60,000 bases of DNA from NCBI GenBank assembly GCA_016946835.1, contig JACVTC010000015.1:1176501-1236500 (forward strand), written 5' to 3'. The notes beneath the pieces are model-generated. The model was given only the letters and a program-made list of their open reading frames with translations, had not been told where the DNA came from and searched no databases. Position numbers and translations under genes: made by a program. Numbering within the stretch: the first letter of the stretch is position 1; each line of letters begins with the position of its first letter. This document shows, piece after piece, positions 47,714 through 60,000 of the stretch. This DNA is from Neocallimastix lanati (nom. inval.) (Eukaryota > Neocallimastigomycota > Neocallimastigomycetes > Neocallimastigales > Neocallimastigaceae).

Positions 47714-49626
47714 TTAATTAAATTCATTATATTCCTTTTCATTACGTAAATCTAACCAGTAAATAAAGGATGAACCAAATATAACAACATATATAATTAA
47801 ACTTACGAATAAAAAGATGTAAAGTGGTACAATACCACTCTTAACCTTATTAGTAATTGATTTTTGACAACCTTGAATATTTGAACCATCTATGGCGGTT
47901 GTATTTGTGGTGGCTTCTTGTCTTTTTTCTTTATCTATAGGTTTTATTAATATTTTTCCTTTACCATTAGTTATACTTTTCTTAATTTCTTGTCCTATTT
48001 TATCCATAATTTTAGCTTCTGTATCATCATTCAAAACGTTTAATGATCTTTTTTCCATGGCTTCATTTTCATTATTACCTTCATCATTTCCATTATCATT
48101 TCCTTCATCATTTCCTTCATCATTATTATCATTACCAGCTTCTTCAGTGTTATCTGTAGTATTGTTGGTAGTATTACCAGTAGAATCAGTAGTACCTGTT
48201 GTATCAGTAGAATCAGTAGTACCTGTTGTATCAGTAGTACCAGTAGTACCAGTAGAATCAGTAGTTCCAGTAGTACCAGTTGTACCAGTAGTATTAGATG
48301 TACCATTTATTCCACTATTTTCTGGTTTCCAATATTTTCTCTTATAGGTATCATTCTTTATAACATTAGCTGCTTTATATACATCTGGTGGGACAGTATA
48401 AACAACTAATTCTTTTGGACAATTCTTTGAAACAAAACCATGATCCTTATAATTTAAGTAACCACAACAATTATACTATTATTAAAAATAATAATAAAAA
48501 TTAAAAATAATAATAAAAAAATAATTAATTATTTATATTATATTTAATTTTATCATTCAATAAATTTTTTTTTTTTTTTTTTTTTTTTTTAATAATCATA
48601 ATAATAAAAATAGTAAAAATAATAATATTTTAATAGTGAATTACTAATATTATTTTTTAATTCTATTATTTATAAATAGGTTATTAGTAATAATTAAATT
48701 AAAAATGAAAAAAAAATATGTATATTTTTTTATTATTTTAAAAAAATTAATAGAATAATAACAAATGATGATTACTTTTTCTTGGAAAGCCATAATTGTT
48801 TCATCAGAGTATATATCCCACCATGAAATAGCCATATCTCTATCTGCAAAACGTTGAATATCTAAGAATTGCTTAGCTACGTAAGCGTGACTTACAAAAG
48901 AAAGAGCTGAGAGTAATGACACCATTAATATAATTGGTTTCCAATAAGTATAAGATCCCAATAAACCAATTACTGAAATGAAGATAGTGAAGATAGATTG
49001 TAACAATAATGCTAAATAATCATTATAAAAATACATTTTAAAATTAAAATTATATATATATATATAGAAGTCAATATTTATTCATTAAAACTATTTTATT
49101 AGTATTATTAATTCTTTTCCAAAAAAAAAAATATTACAATATTTATTTTTATTTCTATTCGCTGTTTTTTTTTTTTTTTTTATTTTATTTCGATTTATTA
49201 CGATTGTGATCACTTATAGAAAAAATAAATAAATAAATTCTTACCAATTTTATTACCAGCACTGACATCATAAATATTCGATTCTGACCAACCTTTACGA
49301 ATATTTATAAAAATAAAGGCTGCGAACATTAATATTCCAACAACACCTAATAAAGCTATTGCAATATCAAATATTAATTTTCCATTATAACGAGTACGGG
49401 CTCTATGTAATATAATCATTGAACCAACAGTACCCTTTTTCTTTAGTGTACATTTACGGTCTAATTCATCATAAAAAATTTCGTCTTGTTGATCATCTTG
49501 AGATTGACTGTTACTTGGATTTATTACTGAATATGAATTATCACTTCCTTCTCTTCTAATGTTATCGTCGTCTTCATAAGAACCTGCTCTGTTTCTATAA
49601 GTTATATCTTGTTCGTTTTTATCCAT
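47714..49626 (-). CDS. Tetraspanin-like four-TM surface protein, three exons
   Basis: Exons by splice signals and phase: 49245-49626, 48776-49011 and 47714-48475, giving 459 aa. Residues 1-83 are a polar, acidic cytoplasmic N-terminus. TM1 is about 84-107, TM2 129-150, TM3 152-172 and TM4 419-446, with a short Lys/Glu/Asn tail. The large extracellular loop (173-418) has the family's CCG motif (C209-C210-G211, preceded by FQEKYN), then C225 and C409, the four-Cys pattern of a tetraspanin loop. Such loops are normally about 70-130 aa. Here a Thr/Gly/Ser/Asp repeat (about 264-320) and an Asn/Asp/Glu/Gly stretch (321-345) enlarge it between C225 and C409. Tetraspanins organise membrane protein clusters; partners are unknown here. 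The start has AAAATGG context. The CCG motif is completed only by the exon 2-3 junction. Family call is firm, function is not. Confidence 0.87.
48476..48775 (-). other. Intron 2 of the tetraspanin-like gene
   Basis: 300 nt, 5' site AAAAA|GTAATC and 3' site AATAATAG|TATAAT, phase 0. It includes a T run of about 24-26 nt. The 5' site departs from GTAAG at position +5, but the join restores FQEK-YNCCG, which matches the family. Confidence 0.82.
49012..49244 (-). other. Intron 1 of the tetraspanin-like gene
   Basis: 233 nt, 5' site G|GTAAGAA and 3' site TTATTTAG|CA. It interrupts a codon after its first base (Ala128). It contains a T/A homopolymer. Joining here links TM1 to TM2 in frame. Upstream of 49012 the exon-2 frame stays open only to a TGA just beyond 49081, which agrees with an intron. 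Confidence 0.85.
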
Positions 49627-50067
49627 TTTAGTTTACTATCAATATAATTTGAATTTTATATATAAATATTTTTTTTTTAAATACTTTATTTTTATTTGAT
49701 AATTTTTATATATTTTTAAGTAAAACTGTTAATAGTTTATTATTATTTATAAGAGAAATATTAATTAATAAAATAATAATCTTTAAAAATGAATTGGTTT
49801 GAAATAAAAAAATAAATAATTTTTAACTATTGAATTTTTTTTAAAATTTAAAATATATAATTTATAAAAATTGATGGCTTAAACTATAATTTCTTTTATC
49901 TATTTATTATGAATTTTTATTTATTTTGTATTGAATAATTATAAATAGTAATTAGATATGACTTGAAATTAATAATAAATAATGATGTTAATTAATAATA
50001 AGTATGCTGTTATATTTTATATTAATAAATTGATAAATAAATTTAATTTGTATCGTATATAATCGTA

Positions 50068-50100
<33 letters not shown>

Positions 50101-50807
50101 TTTATTTAATATGTGAAATATTGGAATCGAAATAACAAAATTTTATTATGATTTTTTCTTTTTTTAAACTTTTTTTTTTTTTTTTTCTTTCTTGAATCTT
50201 TAAAATTCTGCTTTCTTATTAATAATCCTTTTTTTTTTTTTTCTTTAAGAAATATGAAAAATTTTCTATTTTTCTGTATTTGTGTTTATATTAATATAAA
50301 TAAAAATATTATTTAAAATATAAATAGATTTTAAAATGTTAGTTTTGTGTATTTATTTATATTAAATATATAGGTTTATTTTTTAAATTTTTAAAAATAT
50401 ATATGATATACATTTATTACATTTATTTTATTGATAATCTTTTAATAATAATAAGGTAAATATTATTTCTAGAGTATTTTATTCACAAAATCTTAAAAAG
50501 GTATAATATATACTCTAAATATTATAATTAAATAATTGAATAAAACTACTAATAAACTTTTATTAGAACTCTGATTAAGAAAAATACACTATTTAAATTT
50601 TATATTCTATTTAAACTATCATAACATTATTTTCTTCTCAACATAACTATTATTAAACTTTATTTATTCATGTATTGAAAGAATATGATATGTGGAAGAT
50701 TATGATTTCTTATAATTTTAAAAACATAAAGTAAATTATAAATTTTTTCGTTATTTGAATATCAGAGCTATTTATACATTTAAAACAATTAAAAATGCCC
50801 AAATCTA

Positions 50808-50843
<36 letters not shown>

Positions 50844-51310
50844 CTATTTCCTATTTTTTTTTTAATGTTAACTTTTTATATATTAATTTTCCAATTTAAT
50901 AACAATATTAAGATTAACTTTCATATAACTTTTATTGATGGGTTGTTTGGTTTTTCTATTTTTACCTTTATTATTTTCTTAAATAAAATAATTTAATACT
51001 ACTATAAGAAAAAAAAAATAAATATTATGAATAAATAATATCTTTTTTTTTTCTTTTTTTTTTTTTTTTTTTTTCCCTTTTTATTATTATTTTATTTTAT
51101 GTGAATTTTATTTTATTATTATTAACTTTTTTATAATATGAAAAATGAAAGCAATTTTTAAAAAAAAAAAAAAAAAAATTTTTTTTTTTTAATCTTTAAA
51201 ACAATATTAATTATTATGAAATAAAAATTAATGATGCAATATATCACTATATATTACTATATATATTAAATAATTGAATAAAAAAGTTTAAATAATAAAA
51301 AAATTTATTT
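49627..51310. other. Gene-free A/T DNA upstream of the tetraspanin-like gene
   Basis: Must contain the promoter. No motif stands out. Less homopolymer-rich than elsewhere in 49850-50800, but frames are closed throughout. (AAT)n at 50810-50838. Confidence 0.55.
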
Positions 51311-52016
51311 TAATTAAATAATTGAATAATAAATAATAAATAATAAATAATTAATAATAAATAATAAATAAGTAATAAATAATGGAATAATAAATAAATA
51401 ATAAATAATAAATAATAAATAATAAATAATAAATAAGAAATAATTGAATAATAAATAATAAATAATAAATAATAATTAATAAATAATAAATAATAAATAA
51501 TAAATAATAAATAATAAATAACAAATAATAAATAATAAATAATAAATAATTGAATAATAAATAATAAATAATAAATAATAAATAATTAAATAATAAATAA
51601 TAAAAAGAGTATTTATTAATAAATAATAAAATAATATATAATAAATAATAAAAAGAGTATTTATTAATAAATAATAAAATAATAAAAAATAAAAAGAGTA
51701 TTTATTAATAATAAATAATAAAAAGAGTATTTATTAATAAATAATAAATAATAAATAATTAATAATTAATAATTAGTAATAAATAATAAATAATAAATAA
51801 TAAATAATAAATAATATATAATAAATAATAAATAATTAATAATTAATAATTAATAACAAATAACAAATAACAAATAACAAATAATAATAAATAATAAATA
51901 ATAAATAATTGAATAATAAATAATAAATAATAAAAAGAAGAGTATTTATTAATAAATAATAAATAATAAATAATAAATAAATAAAAAGAGTATTTATTAA
52001 TAAATAATTGAAGAAT
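51311..52016 (+). repeat. Palindromic A/T satellite, array S2 (forward)
   Basis: AAT/AAAT filler with six units of AAAAAGAGTATTTATTAATAAAT at about 51604, 51651, 51693, 51723, 51937 and 51987. An internal TTAATAATTAATAATTA stretch and AACAAATAAC variants are present. Confidence 0.88.
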
Positions 52017-52354
52017 AAATTATAATAGAATTTATCCTAAACTAATGAATAAATGTAGAGAGTGCCAACAATTAACACCTACTAATTATAATACTGACAT
52101 CAAATTCTAACGATTGACAACAGATACCTTTTTGTAACGATGGCTGTCATGGATAAATAATAAATATTTGTTATTGAATAAATTTTAATTTACTTCATCG
52201 TTTTTTATTTTTTTTTTCTTTCCTTTCTTTATTAAGTTATTATGATATGAATGAATAAATAAAAATAAATAAAAGAATGGAAGGACAGCAATTAGTAATT
52301 ACTGAGTACTTTGTTTTTATTTATATTTACTTATTCTTCTCAAAAGGTTCTTTA

Positions 52355-52399
<45 letters not shown>

Positions 52400-52615
52400 C
52401 CTAATATTGGAGAGTGAAATAATAAAAGAGGAGATGTTGATTGTAGCATATTCTATAAGAGGTTAACAACTGAAATCATAAAGTATAATAATAACATATC
52501 AAGAATAATTAAATATGATAGAAATACGCAAGAGATTAATAATAAATAAGATTTATTATATATAATACTCAATAGAGACTTTTTTTTTTTTATTTTTATT
52601 TGTTTATATGAACTT
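52017..52615. other. Unique spacer between inverted satellite arrays S2 and S3
   Basis: Mixed sequence (for example 52050-52150 and 52405-52470) with a T44 run near 52358-52396. No open gene, no tRNA signal. GC is higher than in the flanking arrays. Confidence 0.55.
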
Positions 52616-53072
52616 TCATTATTTATTATTTATTATTTAATTATTTATTATTTATTAATAAATACTCTTTTTATTATTTATTATTTATTATTTATTATTT
52701 ATTATTTATTATTTATTATTTATTATTTATTTAATTATTTAATTATTTATTATTTATTATTTAATTATTTATTATTTATTATTAATTATTTATTATTAAT
52801 TATTTAATTATTTAATTATTTAATTATTTATTATTTTATTATTTATTATTTATTATTTATTATTTATTATTTATTATTTATTATTTATTATTCACTTATT
52901 CAATTATTTATTATTTATTATTTATTATTTATTATTATTTATTATTTATTATTTATTATTTATTATTTATTATTTATTAATAAATACTCTTTTTATTATT
53001 TATTATTTATTATTACTTAATTATTTATTATTACTTAATTATTTATTATTTATTTAATTATTTAATTATTTA
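52616..53072 (-). repeat. Palindromic A/T satellite, array S3 (reverse)
   Basis: ATT/ATTT filler with the unit in reverse (TTAATAAATACTCTTTTT) at about 52655-52672 and 52977-52993. With S2 it makes a large inverted repeat around 52017-52615. Confidence 0.85.
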
Positions 53073-54080
53073 TGCCTATAAAAAAATATATATATAAAAA
53101 TTAAGAAATCATCATAAATACAGAATAGTTATCTTTATTAATTATGTATAAATAATTGTATATTAAATATATTAAATATATTCATACATATATTATATAT
53201 ATTAAATTAAGATTAAAAAATGGAGGCAAACACCATCAACAAACCTAAAAAAAAAAAAAAAAAATAAATTTGAAAAATAAATTTTTTTTATTTTTTTAAA
53301 ATTTTGATTTATTTCAATTACAAAGAAATGATTATATTGCAATATATGTAATAATATATTTTTATATATGAACAATAATAAAGTTTAATATATGCCGCAA
53401 TATTCATAGCTTGATATGGAATCTTTAAATTAATTTTTTATTCTTTTAATTTTTTTTCCTTTGGAAAGAAAAAAAAAGCAGAAAAAAAGTATTTAATATA
53501 TTATCTATATATAATCATTATACATATAATATATATATTAGAGACTATATACATAGTATATATCGTCTAAATTAAATATTTAATCAAACCATTAAATTAT
53601 TATTTTTTTCGATTCAAATAACAATATATGTGAGTATATATAGAATATATGATATCTTTAATATGGTATTAGTTAATTAAAATATATTGGTCTATTTATT
53701 AATTGCCTCTTTTTATATTTATTTATTTATTAAAATGGATAATTTTACTTTTATATAAAAGAAAACAAATTAAATTTAATATATTATATTTATATTGTGT
53801 AATATATTAGAATATACTTATTTCTATGGTTTTTTAATTAAAATGAGATTATTATGATTATGAAAAAATTTTATTTTTTTTTATTATTTTTTTTCTATAT
53901 TCGTTCATCTTAATAGTAGCAACATGGACAATTAAAAGAAATTGAATTATTTTTTTTTTATGGGTATTAAATCCCCAATTTAATATAAATAAATATAAAT
54001 GAATATATATATAAATATATATTTATAAATAAAAAGATTATAGTTTATTCAATAGGAACAATAATAACTATAATAATATA
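53073..54080. other. Gene-free A/T DNA between satellite arrays
   Basis: Mixed A/T DNA with TATATA patches and few long homopolymers. No gene seen. Confidence 0.55.
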
Positions 54081-54862
54081 TAATTAAATAATTAAATAAT
54101 TGAATAAATAATAAATAATAAATAATAAATAATAAATAATAAATAATAAAAAGATTATTTATTAATAAATAATAAATAATAAATAATAAAAAGATTATTT
54201 ATTAATAAATAATAAATAATAAATAATAAAAAGAGTATTTATTAATAAATAATTGAATAATAAATAATAAATAATAAATAATAAATAATAAATAATAAAT
54301 AATAAATAATAAATAATAAATAATAAATTATAAATAATAAATTATAAATAATAAATAATAAATAATAAATAATAAAAAGAGTATTTATTAATAAATAATA
54401 AATAATAAATAATAAAAAGAGTATTTATTAATAAATAATAAATAATTAATAATAAAAAGAGTATTTATTAATAAATAATAAATAATAAAAAATAAAAAGA
54501 GTATTTATTAATAAATAATAAATAATAAATAATAAATAATAAATAATAATAAAATAATAAATAATAAATAATAAATAATAAATTATAAATAATAAATAAT
54601 AAATAATAAATAATAAATAATAAATAATAAATAATAAATAATAAATAATAAATAATAATAATAATAGTAATAACAATAATAACAATAATAAATAATAGTA
54701 ATAACAATAGCAATAATAAAAGTAATAACAATAATAAATAATAAATAATAAATAATAATAATAATAGTAATAACAATAATAACAATAATAAATAATAGTA
54801 ATAACAATAGCAATAATAAAAGTAATAACAATAATAAATAATAAATAATAAATAATAAATAA
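54081..54862 (+). repeat. Palindromic A/T satellite, array S4 (forward)
   Basis: Seven units: two begin AAAAAGATTATTT (54145, 54185), the others AAAAAGAGTATTT (54225 to 54500). The right part holds two copies of a roughly 110-bp AATAATAGTAATAACAATAATAAC block (54655-54760 and 54760-54860), which is a higher-order duplication. Confidence 0.87.
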
Positions 54863-56110
<1,248 letters not shown>

Positions 56111-57174
56111 TAAAAAAAGTTAAATAATTAAATAATTGAATAATAAATAATAAATAATAAATAATAAATAATAAAAAGAGTATTTATTATTAAATAATAA
56201 ATAATAAAAAGAGTATTTATTAATAAATAATAAATAATAAAATATAATTCAATAATAAATAATAAATAATAAAAAGAGTATTTATTAATAAATAATAAAT
56301 AATAAATAATAAATAATAAATAATAAATAATAAATAATAAATAATAAAAAGAGTATTTATTAATAAATAATAAATAATAAATAAATAAATAATAATAAAT
56401 AATAAATAATAAATAATAAATAATAAATAATAAATAATAAATAATAAATAATAAATAATAAATAATAAATAATAAATAATAAATAATAAATAATAAATAA
56501 TAAATAATTGAATAATAAATAATAAATAATAAATAATTAATAATAAAAAGAGTATTTATTAATAAATAATAAATAATAAATAATAAATAATAAATAATAA
56601 ATAATAAATAATAAATAATAAATAATAAATAATAAATAATAAATAATAAATAATAAATAATAAATAATAAATAATAAATAATAAATAATAATTAATAAAA
56701 AAGAGTATTTATTAATAAATAATAAAAAGGATAAAAAGAGTATTTATTAATAAATAATAAATAATAAAAAGAGTATTTATTAATAAATAATAAATAATAA
56801 ATAATAAATAATTGAATAATAAAAAGAGTATTTATTAATAAATAATAAATAATAAAAAGAGTATTTATTAATAAATAATAAATAATAAAAAGAGTATTTA
56901 TTAATAAATAATAAATAATAAAAAGAGTATTTATTAATAAATAACAAATAATAAATAATAAAAAAGAGTATTTATTAATAAATAATAAATAATAAATAAT
57001 AAAAAAAGAGTATTTATTAATAAATAATAAATAATAAATAATAAATAATTGAATAATAAAAAGAGTATTTATTAATAAATAATAAATAATAAAAAGAGTA
57101 TTTATTAATAAATAATAAATAATAAATAATAAATAATTGAATAATAAATAATTGAATAATAAATAATAATAATT
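56111..57174 (+). repeat. Palindromic A/T satellite, array S5 (forward), largest
   Basis: About 16 units of AAAAAGAGTATTTATTAATAAAT. In the right half they recur at regular distances of about 33 bp (56770-56930), elsewhere separated by long (AAT/AAAT)n filler. The only common interruption is AATTGAATAAT. Confidence 0.9.
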
Positions 57175-57700
57175 AAATTTTATTTTTACTCATAATTAAC
57201 AATTCTTTATTTATTTAAATCAAATCAATCTTTTATTATTATGATCTAAATTTTTTTAAAGACCAAAGATAAAGTTTAAATAGCATAAGTATAATTAGAA
57301 AAAATAAAATAAAAAATAAAAATAAAAAAATATATTTTAGAAATGGTCATCATCTGAAATAAAGTATTTATTTAATTATTTAATTATTTAATATTATTAT
57401 TATTTTTCATTTTCAGTTTCATTACCATTTTTTATATTACAAACTACTACTAAAAACATTAACATTTAAATAATTAAATATACTTTTTGGAAAAAGAAAA
57501 AAACCTCTTTTTTTTTTTTTTTTTTTTTTTGGTTCCTCTTCATAGATATAAAATTAATAATAAATTCTTAATCTTTTATTTATTTTTAATACATTCTTTT
57601 TTTTTTATTTTTTTATTTATTTTTATTGTTATATATTTATATACATGCATAGTATTCATATTATTCTACTAACATCGATATTAAAGAAAAGAAAAAAAAA
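57175..57700. other. Unique spacer between inverted satellite arrays S5 and S6
   Basis: Mixed A/T DNA with T runs near 57508-57530. It does not resemble the S2-S3 spacer. No gene: the open frame near 57487 is Phe/Ile-rich through T runs. Confidence 0.55.
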
Positions 57701-58460
57701 CTATTATTATTTATTTTTATTATTGTTGTTGTTGTTATATTATTTAATTATTATTATTATTTATTATTATTATTTATTATTATTATTTATTATTATTTAT
57801 TAATAATATTATTATTATTAATTATTATTATATTATTATTATTATTTATTATTATTATTATTATTATTGTTGTTGTTATATTATTTAATTATTATTATTA
57901 TTATTATTATTTATTTATTATTATTGTTGTTATATTATTTAATTATTATTTTTTATTATTATTATTATTATTTATTATTTATTAATAAATACTCTTTTTA
58001 TTATTTATTATTTATTATTTATTATTATTTATTATTTATTATTAATTATTTATTATTTATTATTTATTATTTATTATTTATTATTTATTATTTATTATTC
58101 AATTATTTAATTATTTAATTAATTATTATTTATTATTAATTATTTATTATTTATTATTTATTATTTATTATTAATTATTTATTATTTATTATTTATTATT
58201 TATTATTTATTATTTATTATTTATTATTTATTATTTATTATTTATTATTTATTATTTATTATTTATTATTTATTATTTATTATTTATTATTTATTATTTA
58301 TTATTTATTATTTATTATTTATTTATTTATTTATTATTTACTTATTTAATATTTATTATTTATTATTTATTATTAATAAATACTCTTTTTTATTATTTAA
58401 TGTATTATTATTTAATTATTAATTATTATTTATTATATAATTACTATTAATAGTAAAAAT
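57701..58460 (-). repeat. Palindromic A/T satellite, array S6 (reverse), with ATT/GTT microsatellite
   Basis: Starts with (ATT)n containing two GTTGTTGTTATATTATTTAA blocks (57723 and 57870), then ATT/ATTT filler with reverse units TTAATAAATACTCTTTTT at 57981 and 58374. Confidence 0.85.
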
Positions 58461-59103
58461 AATAAATAATAAAAAGAGCCAGCCAAGAAAAGAAAAGAAA
58501 AAAAAAATAATAGTACAAGATTTTATATTAAAAAAAAAAAAAAAAAAAATAAGAAATTCTTGGAAGAAGTTTTCCTTTTTTTTTTTTCCTTTTTTCCTTT
58601 TTTCCTTTTTATTTATTTATTTTTTATTTATTTTTTATTTAATTATTATTTTGTATTTATATTTATATATTAAATTCTTGGAAGTAATCCTATTAAAAAA
58701 AAATTTTTAAAAATTTTAAAATTTTTAAAATTTAAATTTTTTTTTTTTTTTTTTTTTTTAATTTTACTAAGCTGGACATCTCATTCAACTGGAATTAAAT
58801 ATATTAAATATATAACTCTCTCTTTATTCCTCTTATTTTTTTTTTCCCCTTGTACTCTTTTATTATTGACTATTGATTTTTTTTAATTTTTTATTTTTTA
58901 TTATTTTTTTTTTTTTTTTTTTTTTTTACTTTTTCCTTTTGTTCAACCACCTATTAGCTATTATTTTTTTATTACTTTTTATTACTTTTTCCTTATGTTC
59001 TACCATCTATGGGCCATTAATTTTTTTTTTTTTTTTTTTTTTTTTGAATTAAAATTAACCTCTCTTTCATTTACAATAATAGAAGTGGCGGTCGTTGTGT
59101 TAG

Positions 59104-59107
<4 letters not shown>
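58461..59107. other. Gene-free A/T DNA with a short tandem duplication
   Basis: T and TTTTTTCC runs. The segment ACTTTTTCCTTTTGTTCAAC (about 58928) is repeated, diverged, as ACTTTTTCCTTATGTTCTAC (about 58984), each followed by CA(C)CTAT and a TTA word. No gene. Confidence 0.6.
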
Positions 59108-59134
<27 letters not shown>

Positions 59135-59640
59135 CTATTTTAGACCAGGAATAAATTTTATTTAATAATTTTTGTTAAAAAAAAAAAAAAATAGAAAATG
59201 CATGAAAAAAAAAAAAAACTCTAATATGAGTTTCGAGGATGAAAATGACTTTTGACTCTTTCCTATTTGTTGATAATAATTCTATGTGGATAAAAAAAAA
59301 ATTATCAATTCATATCCGTATCGAAATCTTTTCATCTTTTTTGCCTTATCGTTTTGACGTCGGACGACTTTGGTCAACGAGAAGGTCTTATTGGTAATAC
59401 AAATAATAATTACAAATTGGTCACAGTAAAAAAAAAAAAAAAAAAATTAAATAAAAAATTACAACCGCCATAATATTTAGTTATGGGAATTCCAGAAAAG
59501 CCCCCACCCCCCTAAACCAAATATGAAATCGGCCAAGGAAGATTATCTCAAAAAAGTGACTGAAAGATAATTATTTAATAAAATGCCTTCTTTTTTTTAT
59601 TCCCCCCTCCTCCAAAACTATTTGAAAGAAATGATGATTC
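59108..59640 (-). mobile_element. LINE copy G, decayed 3' end
   Basis: After a T27 run (59108-59134) comes TTAGACCAGGAATAAATTTT, the LINE 3' terminus. A block parallel to 2105-2440 of copy B follows: TCGAGGATGAAAATGAC versus TCGAGGACGAAAAGGCC, then TATGTGGATAAAAA and TGCCTTATCGTTTTGACGTCG. The frame is lost. Similarity fades near 59640; no TSD could be found. Confidence 0.82.
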
Positions 59641-60000
59641 CTTTTCTTCAGAGAAGGTATTGACCCTGCTAACCTGCTAGCCTGTCTTTGCTAGCCTGTC
59701 TTTGCTTTTAGTTTTGCGAACCTGTTAACCTATCTAACATAAAACTTTTTTTTTTTTTGTAGGGTGGACCCTTTTTGGGTTAGTTTCGGCTGATACCGTC
59801 ATCGTCGTCATCGTCGTTGTCAGTCTTCGTCAGTCGTCGGAATTTAGCGGAGTAAACTAGCCCTAGACATAATTTCTGTAATGGGGGAGAGCCGAAAATC
59901 GCTCCATTTTTTTTTTTTTTTTTTTTTTTTTCTAAAAAAAACGCTTTACCTGAGGAGCAATCACACATTTCACCGAACATAGAGAGGAGGAGAGGTTAAG
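59641..60000. other. GC-richer unidentified segment at right edge
   Basis: Begins with short repeats (GCTAGCCTGTCTTTGCTAGC, then AACCTGTTAACC). After a T run it continues with a clearly higher GC stretch (59757-59910) containing CATCGTCGTCATCGTCGTTG. A 66-codon minus-strand frame (59780-59980) crosses a T27 run as poly-Lys and ends in an Asp run, and has no recognisable domain. It may be the end of a gene or of another repeat family that continues outside the window. Confidence 0.5.

Noticed and set aside
47892-48347. Plus-strand frame rich in Val/Ser/Pro opposite tetraspanin exon 3
   Set aside because: It is the antisense of the Thr/Gly/Asp repeat; exon 3 has family Cys motifs and valid splice phase.
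48650-49036. Separate 128-aa gene starting at the ATG at 49036
   Set aside because: The ATG lies inside intron 1; the exon begins at 49011 after TTTAG, and the frame past 48776 runs into intron sequence.

Overview
The base composition is extreme: intergenic DNA is almost pure A/T with homopolymer runs of 25-48 nt, and GC rises only inside genes and retroelements. An expansin-like wall protein with a Thr-rich linker, a spliced tetraspanin-type gene and fungal-style LINEs together suggest an anaerobic gut fungus (Neocallimastigomycota). This is inferred from composition and gene types; no marker gene is present.

Layout. 1-6385: two nearly identical APE-type LINE (non-LTR retrotransposon) copies head-to-tail on the minus strand. 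Copy A runs off the left edge; copy B is a full-length 4.4-kb element with a poly(A) tail. 6386-7358: an older LINE fragment and a 253-bp retroposed sequence with a perfect 14-bp target-site duplication (TSD). 8821-10767 (minus): a 648-aa secreted, membrane-anchored expansin-like protein. 10768-41800: about 31 kb of gene-free A/T DNA with microsatellites, minisatellites, decayed local duplications and one array of a palindrome-containing satellite. 41800-46375: a LINE graveyard, in which a 5'-truncated copy (C, 15-bp TSD) sits inside an older copy (D), with a further scrap (E) beside it. 47714-49626 (minus): a three-exon tetraspanin-like gene whose large extracellular loop carries a Thr/Gly/Asp-rich insert. 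51300-58480: repeated arrays of the same palindromic satellite in both orientations, plus a (TAAA)n tract of about 127 bp. 59108-60000: a decayed LINE 3' end (G) followed by a GC-richer segment I do not recognise.

Only two host genes are convincing. Both encode surface membrane proteins with low-complexity, probably O-glycosylated ectodomain segments. They lie 37 kb apart and nothing links them functionally. The rest is retroelement debris and expanding simple sequence. LINE copies of different age show this happening: short A/T runs in the young copy are long homopolymers at the same sites in the old one.
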